From Spartobacteria bacterium (GTDB lineage Bacteria; Verrucomicrobiota; Verrucomicrobiia; Chthoniobacterales; Chthoniobacteraceae), in the NCBI GenBank assembly GCA_025355595.1, contig JANXZI010000334.1:1-5374 (forward strand): 5,374 nt of DNA. The letters are read 5' to 3'. Under the pieces are notes generated by a model that did not search any database, was not told the DNA's origin, and saw nothing but the letters and a program-made list of their open reading frames with translations. Shown here piece after piece: positions 1 to 5,374 of the stretch. Each line of letters opens with the position of its first letter. Positions within the stretch are counted from its first letter, which is position 1. Made by a program: the position numbers and the translations under genes.

Positions 1-2418
1 ACGAACGCAGCTACGGAACATGGTCACGCCGCCCTCGGTGCCGGGACACATGAGATTCTTGATGCGCACATTCGCAAACGTGCCGCGCGTCATGATGCGG
101 TCGTTGCCGCGGCGGCTGCCGTAGCTGTTGAAATCCTCGAATGCGACGCCGGCTTCCGTGAGAAATTTTCCCGCGGGCGATGCCTTCTTGATGGCACCTG
201 CGGGCGAGATGTGATCGGTTGTCACGCTGTCGCCGAAGATGCCGAGCGGGCGCGCGCCCTTGATCTCGGCGATGGTGCCGGCGGACATGCCGAAGCCGGT
301 GAAAAACGGCGGCTCCTGCACGTAGGTGCTCGCGCGGTTCCACTCGAAAACGTCGCCGACGGTGCCGGGGATTTCGTTCCACTTCGGATTCTGCGAGGCG
401 AAGTCGGTGTAGAGCTTGCGGAAAATTTCCGGCGAGAGCGCGGTGCTCATCACGTCGCGGATTTCCTTTTGGCTCGGCCAGATGTCGCGGAGGAAAACGG
501 GCTGCCCGTCCTTGCCGGTGCCGAGCGGCTCGGTCGTGAGGTCAATGTCCACGTGGCCCGCAAGCGCGAAGGCGACGACGAGCGGCGGCGACATGAGGAA
601 GTTCGCCTTGATGTTCTGATGCACGCGCGCCTCGAAATTGCGGTTGCCCGAGAGCACGCTCGCGGTGATGAGATCGTTCTTGGTGATGGCATCCTCCAAC
701 GCGGGATGCAGCGGGCCGCTATTGCCGATGCAAGTCGTGCAGCCGTAGCCGACGGTCTGGAAACCGAGCGCGTCGAGGTATTGCGAGAGCCCGGTCTTGT
801 TCAGGTAATCGGTGACGACGCGCGATCCCGGGCCGAGCGAAGTCTTGACGGCAGGGTTCACTTTGAGTCCGCGTTCCACGGCTTTTTTCGAGAGAAGGCC
901 CGCGGCGAGCATCACGCTCGGATTGCTCGTGTTTGTGCAGGAAGTGATCGCGGCGATGAGCACGGAGCCGTGGCCCACGTTCACGTCGGCGCGCTGGTAC
1001 GGGGACGTGGGAAGATCGCTCGCGGGGTGCGGCGCCGGACGGTTGGAGATCATCTCGACCTGATCCTTGGGCGCGCCTTCCGCCGGGAAATTCGTCTTCG
1101 AATCCGTCGAAGCCATTTCGGTATTCGCATCGCCCCGTCCATTGAGATGCACGGCGAATAGCTTTCCGAGGTCGCCTGCCGCCTTGCCGTATCCGCCATC
1201 CGGAAGCGGCTTGGCGAAGAGGGACGTGAAGGTATTTTTCAAGTCCGGCAGATTGATGTGATCCTGCGGACGCTTCGGGCCGGCGACGCCGGGGACGACG
1301 GTCGAGAGATCGAGTTCCATCTCCGAGCTGTAGGCGATGTCGCCCTTCGCCGGGATGCCCCACAGGCCTTGCGCCTTGTAGTAGTTCTCGAACGTCGCGC
1401 AGTGCTCGTCGCTGCGGCCCGTGCCGCGCAGGTAGGCGACGGTCTCCTCGTCAATCGGGAAGAAGCCCAACGTCGCGCCGTATTCGGGCGCCATGTTGGC
1501 GATGGTCGCGCGATCCACGACGGCGAGTGCCTTCGCGCCGGGGCCGTAGAACTCCACAAATTTCCCGACGACCTTCGCCTTGCGCAGCATCTGCGTGATG
1601 TGCAGCACGACATCAGTCGCGGTGACGCCTTCGCTCGGTGCGCCGGTGAGATGCACGCCGACGACTTCCGGCGTGAGGAAATACACGGGCTGCCCGAGCA
1701 TTCCGGCTTCCGCTTCGATGCCGCCGACGCCCCAGCCGACCACGCCGAGGCCGTTGATCATCGTAGTGTGCGAGTCGGTGCCGACGAGCGTGTCGGGGTA
1801 GAAGATGGGTGATTGGTGACTGGTGACTGGTGATTGGAGGACACCCTTCGCGAGATATTCGAGGTTCACCTGATGCACGATGCCGATGCCCGGAGGCACG
1901 ACGCCGAAGGTCTTGAACGCCTGCTGGCCCCACTTGAGCAGCTCGTAACGCTCGCGGTTGCGCTTGAATTCGAGCTCCAGATTTTTTTGCAGCGCATCGC
2001 TGCTGCCGAAAAAATCCACCTGCACCGAGTGATCCACGACGAGGTCCACGGGCACGAGCGGCTCGATCATTTTCGGATCACGTCCGAGTCGCGCGACGAC
2101 CGAGCGCATGGCCGCGAGGTCCACGAGCAGCGGCACGCCGGTGAAATCCTGCAACACGACGCGGGCGACGACGAACGGGATCTCGACCTGCACGGGAGCT
2201 TTCGCATTCCAGTTTGCCAGCAGCTTCACATCCTCCTCGCGCACGCGCTTGCCGTCGCAATTGCGCAGCACGCTCTCGAGCACGATGCGGATCGAGATCG
2301 GCAGTTTTGAAATTGGACCGACTCCGGATTTCTCCAGCGCGGGCAGGCTGTAAAAATTTCCCCGCTTGCCGTTGCCGAGATCGAAAGGGGTCAGTGTCTT
2401 GAATGCGTCGTTGCTCAT
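1..2418 (-). CDS. acnA: Aconitate hydratase (AcnA/IRP type), C-terminus cut off by window edge
   Basis: Aconitase interconverts citrate and isocitrate through cis-aconitate in the TCA cycle, in the cytoplasm, using a [4Fe-4S] cluster. The 806 visible codons read without a stop from ATG at 2418 (MSNDAFKTLTPFDLGNGK). The three cluster cysteines are present: C494 in TSCTNTSNP and C560/C563 in GYGCTTCIGNSGPL, with the same 66/69-residue spacing as in E. coli AcnA. Also seen are TDSHTTMINGLG (D215, H217), SGNRNFEARVHQ (near 592) and GDSVTTDHISPAGAI (near 729), which opens the swivel domain 4. The rest of that domain, including the expected SRD/SRE active-site motif, lies beyond the edge. C494 sits about 59 residues later than in E. 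coli, partly from a long acidic linker around 400-480 and partly from a repeat-encoded loop at 195-204. No Shine-Dalgarno is visible. The gene starts 68 bp after the thioredoxin-fold gene and may be co-transcribed with it. Confidence 0.97.
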   Translation of the reverse strand, partial: MSNDAFKTLTPFDLGNGKRGNFYSLPALEKSGVGPISKLPISIRIVLESVLRNCDGKRVREEDVKLLANWNAKAPVQVEIPFVVARVVLQDFTGVPLLVDLAAMRSVVARLGRDPKMIEPLVPVDLVVDHSVQVDFFGSSDALQKNLELEFKRNRERYELLKWGQQAFKTFGVVPPGIGIVHQVNLEYLAKGVLQSPVTSHQSPIFYPDTLVGTDSHTTMINGLGVVGWGVGGIEAEAGMLGQPVYFLTPEVVGVHLTGAPSEGVTATDVVLHITQMLRKAKVVGKFVEFYGPGAKALAVVDRATIANMAPEYGATLGFFPIDEETVAYLRGTGRSDEHCATFENYYKAQGLWGIPAKGDIAYSSEMELDLSTVVPGVAGPKRPQDHINLPDLKNTFTSLFAKPLPDGGYGKAAGDLGKLFAVHLNGRGDANTEMASTDSKTNFPAEGAPKDQVEMISNRPAPHPASDLPTSPYQRADVNVGHGSVLIAAITSCTNTSNPSVMLAAGLLSKKAVERGLKVNPAVKTSLGPGSRVVTDYLNKTGLSQYLDALGFQTVGYGCTTCIGNSGPLHPALEDAITKNDLITASVLSGNRNFEARVHQNIKANFLMSPPLVVAFALAGHVDIDLTTEPLGTGKDGQPVFLRDIWPSQKEIRDVMSTALSPEIFRKLYTDFASQNPKWNEIPGTVGDVFEWNRASTYVQEPPFFTGFGMSAGTIAEIKGARPLGIFGDSVTTDHISPAGAIKKASPAGKFLTEAGVAFEDFNSYGSRRGNDRIMTRGTFANVRIKNLMCPGTEGGVTMFRSCVR
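1808..1837. repeat. Heptamer tandem repeat inside acnA
   Basis: Four contiguous 7-bp units on the plus strand read GGTGATT, GGTGACT, GGTGACT, GGTGATT, followed by GG. It resembles the short tandemly repeated heptamers scattered between genes in cyanobacteria and other bacteria. Here it lies within the aconitase frame and encodes QSPVTSHQSP (residues 195-204), between the conserved HQVNLEYLAKGVL and FYPDTLVGTDSHTT. E. coli AcnA has a variable loop at the same place, so the insertion is probably tolerated at the surface. Confidence 0.85.
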
Positions 2419-2486
2419 TTCGTGTGTAAGAAGGGCGGAGAGCGAAGCGCACGACGGCACGCGCGGCAAGTCTGCGCGTCGGCATC

Positions 2487-3524
2487 CTATTTTCCGCCGA
2501 GCAGCTTGCGGATTTGGCCGTCGGGATCTTCGAGCGCGTCGAGCGACCGCAGGATGCCATTCTTGTCGAGCAGCCATGTCGTCGGCACGGAGTTGATCCC
2601 GAGGGCGCGCATGAGCGGGCCGTCCCAGCCTTTTCCGTCCCACGTCACTGGGCAGGTTATGCCTTTCGCGCGGAGAAAATCGTCGAGTGCATCGCGCTCC
2701 GCATCGAGGCTGATTGCGGCGAGTTCCGCGCCGGGGCCGGCGGCCTCGATGGCACGCTTGAGATCGAGGATCGCGGTTTTCGACGGGAGGGACCACGTCG
2801 CGAAAAACACGATGCCCACGACTTTTCCGCGCCACTCCTTCACGTCCACGCGGCGTCCGTCGAGCGCAGTGAAGCGCAGCGGGAGCGGCTTGCCGAGGAA
2901 TGCGAGGCGGCGGAGATCGTCGGTGATCTGCGCCGTGAGATCGGGATCCTTCGTGAGCTTTTTGGCACGGAGGAGCAGCGCTTCCTTCGTGGCTGGATCA
3001 AAGTCGAAGAGCGACGCGATCTCGGCGAGCAGCGACGGGATTCTCCGTTCACCGGGATGCGCGTTTTCGAACTGCCGAGCCTGATCGAGCAGCGCGCGGC
3101 GCTCCTCGACAGGTGGGCGCGTGCTGCGCCACTTGCGCATCCGCCTCCCGACCAGGGCGAATTCGAGTTCGGTCTCGCGCGAGGTTGTGGTCGCAAGTTG
3201 CGATGCCTTTTGAAAAATGCCGAGGACTTCGGGGGACTGCGGCTCGGCCTTCATGTCGGCACGGAGGTCGAGCACGCGCGTGAGGCGGAGCAGCGCCTCG
3301 AAGGCGTTCGTGTCCGCGGAGTGCGCGGCGAGAAATGCGCGCAGGGATTTCTCCTGCTTCGCGGTGTGCGCAAGCGACTGCTCGTACATTTCGGCGGCGG
3401 TGTGCTTTTGCGTGAGGCCGGGGCCGACATCGAGCGCGGTAATTGCAGCCCAGTCCTCGCGGGCATCGCCGGCGAGGAGGCTCGCGGTGCAGAAAAAGAG
3501 GGCGCAGACGATCGGGCGGTGCAT
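2487..3524 (-). CDS. Secreted thioredoxin-fold (TlpA/AhpC-TSA-like) protein lacking the CxxC cysteines
   Basis: A 345-residue protein. The start MHRPIVCALFFCTASLLAGDA looks like a Sec signal peptide, with probable cleavage near LLAGDA, so it should act in the periplasm. A GTG start at 3572 would add 16 residues in front of the signal peptide and is less likely. Residues about 20-205 are a helical region with no family I recognise. Residues about 210-345 match the TlpA/redoxin fold: GKPLPLRFTALDGRRVDV, then WRGKVVGIVFFATW, then the conserved cis-proline segment INSVPTTWLLDKNG (P314). At the active site, the expected WCxxC reads W244-S-L-P-S248, so both catalytic cysteines are serines and thiol-disulfide exchange is not expected. 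It may bind or scaffold partners instead, but its function is unknown. It lies 65 bp after the EEP gene and 68 bp before acnA on the same strand. Confidence 0.9.
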   Translation of the reverse strand: MHRPIVCALFFCTASLLAGDAREDWAAITALDVGPGLTQKHTAAEMYEQSLAHTAKQEKSLRAFLAAHSADTNAFEALLRLTRVLDLRADMKAEPQSPEVLGIFQKASQLATTTSRETELEFALVGRRMRKWRSTRPPVEERRALLDQARQFENAHPGERRIPSLLAEIASLFDFDPATKEALLLRAKKLTKDPDLTAQITDDLRRLAFLGKPLPLRFTALDGRRVDVKEWRGKVVGIVFFATWSLPSKTAILDLKRAIEAAGPGAELAAISLDAERDALDDFLRAKGITCPVTWDGKGWDGPLMRALGINSVPTTWLLDKNGILRSLDALEDPDGQIRKLLGGK

Positions 3525-3580
3525 CGGCGCAAGTTCGCGGTTCGCACCTGCGCTGGCAAGGTGCGAGCGCACTTGCGCCG
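3525..3580 (-). promoter_or_regulatory. Nested palindrome abutting the thioredoxin-fold gene start
   Basis: The outer arms are CGGCGCAAGT (3525-3534) and ACTTGCGCCG (3571-3580), a perfect 10-bp match. The inner arms are TCGCACCT (3542-3549) and AGGTGCGA (3559-3566), a perfect 8-bp match around a 9-nt loop. A few further pairs with bulges can join the two stems, giving a hairpin of about 56 nt. In the minus-strand transcript it fills the gap after the EEP stop and ends at the base directly before the ATG at 3524. No U-tract follows, so it is not a standard intrinsic terminator. It could mask translation initiation, mark a processing or stability site, or be a REP-like palindrome. The structure is visible; the role is inferred. 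Confidence 0.6.
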
Positions 3581-3589
3581 CGACGAAAA

Positions 3590-4495
3590 TCAGCGGCGCT
3601 TTTCCACGGGGATGATCGTCACGAAGACGGGGCGGTGGTCGCTCGCGACTTCCCAGAAATCGGAACGGTACACGGTCGCGGTCTCGCGCTTCACCTCGGG
3701 CAGCAGGCCGGACGAGGCGAAGAGGTAGTCAATGCGCGAATACTCGTCGGCGACGGGCCAGTGGTGCGTCCAGCGATCGCCGTGTGCGTCACGCGCGGCG
3801 AGGTCGGTCATGTGATTTGGCGAGCCGCGCACGCCGGTGATCTCGCTGAACATGGGCTGGTTTTTCGCGTCATTAAAATCGCCGTAGCAGAGCAGATTCG
3901 CGGCCGGATTTTCCTTGAGGATCGCATCGAGATGCTCGCGCAATTTGGCGGCCTCGTGCCGGCGGATGAGCGCCTCGCCCTCGGGCGCGGGGAGCTTGGA
4001 TTTCAGATGCGTGCCGACACAGCGCAATTCGTAACGCGGCGTAATCTGCACGGTCACGTCGAGGAAACCGCGCTTCACGGACTGCTGCGTGCCGTTCAAC
4101 GGGTAGCGCACTTTTGGCGCGGAGTCGCGATGCACGATGGGGAAACGGCTGAGCAACGCGAGGTGGCGATCCTCGTCCTCGCCCTGCACGTATTCGCTGT
4201 CTGCAAAAACGAGGCCCGCTTTTTCCAGCCGCGACTTGAAATCCGCAAAGGCCGCGGGTGATCCCATTTCACAGACGCCGATCACGTCGGGATGGATTTC
4301 GGCGATCACTTTGATCAGCGCCTCGATTTCCCTCTCGGGCTTCGGCTTCGTCTTCCGCACCGCGGATGCCTGATCGGGGCCGAGGTAGTTCTTCACATTG
4401 TAGCTGCAAAAAATGATGCCGTGCGCGGGGTCGCGATCCTCCGCGCGCAGCGGCGCGACGAATGGAAACAGCAGCAGGAAGAACACACGCCTCAT
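3590..4495 (-). CDS. Secreted endonuclease/exonuclease/phosphatase (EEP) family protein
   Basis: A 301-residue protein of the DNase I-like EEP superfamily, metal-dependent phosphodiesterases that cleave nucleic acids, phospholipid headgroups or sugar phosphates. The signature motifs occur in order: SYNVKN (N33), GVCEMG (E76), LLSRFPI (115-120), GTHLKS (H163), YGDFND (D206, N208), RIDYLFA (D256) and ASDHRPV (D286, H287), so the metal and catalytic set looks complete. The length is typical of a single EEP domain. The N-terminus MRRVFFLLLFPFVAPLRAED is a signal peptide, with likely cleavage after LRA, so the enzyme probably acts outside the cytoplasm. It contains RRVFF, discussed as a possible twin-arginine signal. 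The substrate cannot be told from sequence. A terminator ends only 15 nt upstream of the ATG, leaving no visible Shine-Dalgarno and little room for a promoter. Confidence 0.92.
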   Translation of the reverse strand: MRRVFFLLLFPFVAPLRAEDRDPAHGIIFCSYNVKNYLGPDQASAVRKTKPKPEREIEALIKVIAEIHPDVIGVCEMGSPAAFADFKSRLEKAGLVFADSEYVQGEDEDRHLALLSRFPIVHRDSAPKVRYPLNGTQQSVKRGFLDVTVQITPRYELRCVGTHLKSKLPAPEGEALIRRHEAAKLREHLDAILKENPAANLLCYGDFNDAKNQPMFSEITGVRGSPNHMTDLAARDAHGDRWTHHWPVADEYSRIDYLFASSGLLPEVKRETATVYRSDFWEVASDHRPVFVTIIPVEKRR

Positions 4496-4510
4496 GACCG
4501 GGGAGAAAAG

Positions 4511-4540
4511 AAAAAGGCCCGCCGTGAGGCGAGCCTTTTT
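4511..4540 (-). terminator. Intrinsic terminator after tatA (potentially bidirectional)
   Basis: Arms AAAAAGGC (4511-4518) and GCCTTTTT (4533-4540) pair perfectly. After one C/A mismatch, an inner stem CGCC (4520-4523) / GGCG (4528-4531) closes on a GTGA loop. On the minus strand the hairpin runs into a T-rich tract (TTTTT then CTTTT), the usual intrinsic terminator form. It starts 24 nt after the tatA stop and should end the tatA transcript before the EEP gene. The A/T arms would also work on the plus strand, though no plus-strand gene was found here. Confidence 0.88.
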
Positions 4541-4564
4541 CTGAAAGTGATTTGCGGGCGACGA

Positions 4565-4876
4565 CTACGCGTGCGTCTCGGTGTGGTGCACGGGAGCGGC
4601 GGGCTGCGGCGCAGCGGCGGCGGGCTGTGTGCCCGCGGGGGGCGGCACTGCGGCAGTCTGCACGGGAGTCTCGATCCGGGGCTGCGAATTCGCCTCACGC
4701 ATGATCTCGTCATGCACATCGTTCTTCGCCTTGGAGAACTCACGGATGGCCTGGCCGAGGCCCTTCGCGAGATCGGGCAATTTTTTCGCACCGAACATCA
4801 TCAGCAGGATGAAGAACACGAAGATCATCGTCGTCGGCGTCATGTTCGCGAGGAGGGGTGTGAGAGGAATGTTCAT
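4565..4876 (-). CDS. tatA: Sec-independent (twin-arginine) translocase TatA/E-family protein
   Basis: A 103-residue protein with the TatA architecture. It has a short N-terminal segment, one membrane helix at about 15-28 (TTMIFVFFILLMM), the conserved F28-G29 hinge, then an amphipathic helix AKKLPDLAKGLGQAIREFSK (30-49). A Pro/Ala/Gln-rich tail from about 65 ends in HHTETHA. TatA oligomers form the passage for folded Tat substrates, working with TatC in the inner membrane. No glutamate precedes the helix, which fits TatA better than TatB. I chose ATG at 4876. ATG at 4843 (residue 12) is also possible and gives a more typical short N-terminus. The frame stays open upstream to 5098, but that would translate the inverted repeat and is rejected. 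No tatB or tatC is in the window. The gene ends in a terminator and has a repeat-rich leader. Confidence 0.9.
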   Translation of the reverse strand: MNIPLTPLLANMTPTTMIFVFFILLMMFGAKKLPDLAKGLGQAIREFSKAKNDVHDEIMREANSQPRIETPVQTAAVPPPAGTQPAAAAPQPAAPVHHTETHA

Positions 4877-4902
4877 AATGTGAATCGGTCTGAGTTTGAT
4901 TA

Positions 4903-4921
4903 GCACCACGCGAAGTGGTGC
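4903..4921. repeat. Small hairpin in tatA leader
   Basis: GCACCAC (4903-4909) and GTGGTGC (4915-4921) form a perfect 7-bp stem around a 5-nt loop, starting 27 nt upstream of the tatA ATG. No T-tract follows on the minus strand, so it is probably not a terminator. It may be the outer end of the repeat unit that includes the left 75-bp arm. Confidence 0.6.
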
Positions 4922-4950
4922 GCAACAGGTGAATGCTGCCTGCGGGGACA

Positions 4951-5025
4951 ATCCCGCGCAAGACCCGCGTCTTAGGGGCATCCCGGGCCGTCCGCCCCGT
5001 GGGGTGCTCACGCCTTTGACGCCGC
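4951..5025. repeat. 75-bp inverted repeat, left arm
   Basis: This stretch is the exact reverse complement of 5300-5374 with no mismatch across 75 bp. The inner edge is set by a mismatch at 5026/5299. The outer edge cannot be fixed because the right copy is cut by the window end. It contains smaller stems: AAGAC/GTCTT (4960-4973) around CCGC, GGGGC/GCCCC (4975-4998), and CCCC/GGGG (4995-5004). GCGGG/CCCGC (4942-4957) overlaps its left end. It lies 75 bp upstream of the tatA start. Confidence 0.95.
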
Positions 5026-5048
5026 GAAAAGCCAAGCCGACAACACCG

Positions 5049-5091
5049 GCGGGGCAGTTCCAAATTGAGATGTGCGACTTCACTGCCCCGC
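5049..5091. repeat. 10-bp inverted repeat
   Basis: GCGGGGCAGT (5049-5058) and ACTGCCCCGC (5082-5091) are perfect reverse complements separated by 23 nt. No T-tract is present on either strand. It could be a structured RNA element or a spaced operator, and no role can be assigned. Confidence 0.55.
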
Positions 5092-5093
5092 AC

Positions 5094-5107
5094 TTCACCG
5101 TTCACCG
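5094..5107. repeat. Heptamer doublet TTCACCG
   Basis: TTCACCG occurs twice in direct succession. Its complement, CGGTGAA, is of the same general style as the GGTGACT heptamers inside acnA. Two copies alone could be chance. Confidence 0.35.
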
Positions 5108-5216
5108 TGGATTGGCTGCGACGAACCCGGATCATCACAAAACTGGGCGAACGCTTGCCTCGCTCCGGCGAAGGTCGAGTTCAGATTGTCAAGTCAACGC
5201 CGATTCCTTGTCGCGC

Positions 5217-5258
5217 TGCAAACAAAGGTGGACAAGTGCTTGCGAACAAAGGTGGACA
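5217..5258. repeat. 18-bp direct repeat with 24-bp period
   Basis: TGCAAACAAAGGTGGACA (5217-5234) recurs as TGCGAACAAAGGTGGACA (5241-5258), with 17 of 18 bases identical and a 6-nt spacer. Read on the minus strand the units begin TGTCCACCTTTGTT, which is like the repeated subterminal motifs of some insertion-sequence ends (IS21-like elements carry such multiple repeats). No transposase gene accompanies it, so this may be a solo end remnant or a protein-binding tandem site. Confidence 0.65.
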
Positions 5259-5299
5259 GTCAGTTTGCGGCTGGGAGGTGGAGCAGGAGGAGGGGTTTG

Positions 5300-5374
5300 G
5301 CGGCGTCAAAGGCGTGAGCACCCCACGGGGCGGACGGCCCGGGATGCCCCTAAGACGCGGGTCTTGCGCGGGAT
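5300..5374. repeat. 75-bp inverted repeat, right arm (cut by window end)
   Basis: This is the exact reverse complement of 4951-5025, with 274 bp between the arms. Since it still matches at the last base of the window, the true arm may be longer. If so, it would continue as the complement of the sequence left of 4951 (GTCCCCGCAGGCAGC...). Perfect identity suggests a recent duplication or ongoing gene conversion. Confidence 0.95.

Larger units (their letters stand above)
4877..5374. other. Gene-free, repeat-rich region upstream of tatA
   Basis: No open frame here resembles a known protein. The region holds, from left to right, a 7-bp hairpin (4903-4921), a block of small hairpins (4942-5004), two arms of a perfect 75-bp inverted repeat, a 10-bp inverted repeat (5049/5091), a TTCACCG doublet (5094-5107) and an 18-bp direct repeat (5217-5258). 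The tatA promoter should lie here, but I found no convincing -35/-10 pair. Confidence 0.7.

Noticed and set aside
211..1161. 316-codon plus-strand open frame opposite acnA
   Set aside because: It lies antisense to unmistakable aconitase sequence, including all three cluster cysteines. It has no recognisable domain.
2459..2479. 6-bp stem ACGCGC/GCGCGT between the thioredoxin-fold gene and acnA
   Set aside because: It is short, GC-only and lacks a T-tract. Such stems arise easily by chance at this base composition.
2514..3728. 404-codon plus-strand open frame opposite the thioredoxin-fold gene
   Set aside because: It is antisense to a gene with clear family motifs and overlaps the EEP 3' end. 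Its Arg/Glu/Ala-rich, repetitive composition is what GC-rich complementary strands produce.
3443..4261. 272-codon plus-strand open frame opposite the EEP gene
   Set aside because: It is antisense to the EEP catalytic motifs and shows no family resemblance.
4896..4928. Possible tatA promoter TTGCGC, 17-bp spacer, TAATCA on the minus strand
   Set aside because: The -10 element matches the consensus poorly, and the spacer is itself the 7-bp hairpin.
4565..5098. Longer 177-residue form of the TatA protein
   Set aside because: It would place about 74 residues, including the translated inverted repeat, before the membrane helix. TatA proteins start just before that helix.
5072..5317. 81-codon plus-strand open frame
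   Set aside because: It runs through the 18-bp direct repeats and into the inverted-repeat arm, with no family likeness or plausible ribosome binding site.
4951..5374. CRISPR array or integron site
   Set aside because: There are only two arms, in opposite orientation, with no regularly spaced direct repeats and no cas or integrase gene.

Overview
The window looks like a GC-rich bacterial chromosome segment with four genes, all on the minus strand. In transcription order (right to left) they are a small TatA-type translocase protein, a secreted endonuclease/exonuclease/phosphatase (EEP) family protein, a secreted thioredoxin-fold protein that has lost its redox cysteines, and an aconitase that runs off the left edge. 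The style of the aconitase and of the secreted thioredoxin-fold protein suggests the Verrucomicrobiota or a related PVC lineage. That placement is a judgement from family resemblance, not a search result.

Layout: 1-2418 is acnA (3' end outside the window), with a heptamer tandem repeat read through in frame at 1808-1837. 2487-3524 is the thioredoxin-fold protein. 3525-3580 is a long nested palindrome abutting its start codon. 3590-4495 is the EEP protein. 4511-4540 is a strong hairpin terminator between the EEP gene and tatA. 4565-4876 is tatA. The last 498 bases (4877-5374) hold no convincing gene. They contain a perfect 75-bp inverted repeat (4951-5025 / 5300-5374), small hairpins, a 10-bp inverted repeat and an 18-bp direct repeat with a 24-bp period.

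Function: EEP and the thioredoxin-fold protein both carry N-terminal export signals and probably act outside the cytoplasm. TatA is a component of the Tat export pore. Aconitase is a TCA-cycle enzyme and its link to the others is probably only positional. The terminator suggests tatA is transcribed separately from the EEP / thioredoxin-fold / acnA run. None of the four starts shows a recognisable Shine-Dalgarno sequence.

I see no clear new multi-gene system. The unusual content is in the repeats: a heptamer array captured inside a core metabolic enzyme, a large inverted repeat in the region upstream of tatA, and a palindrome positioned to mask a start codon.
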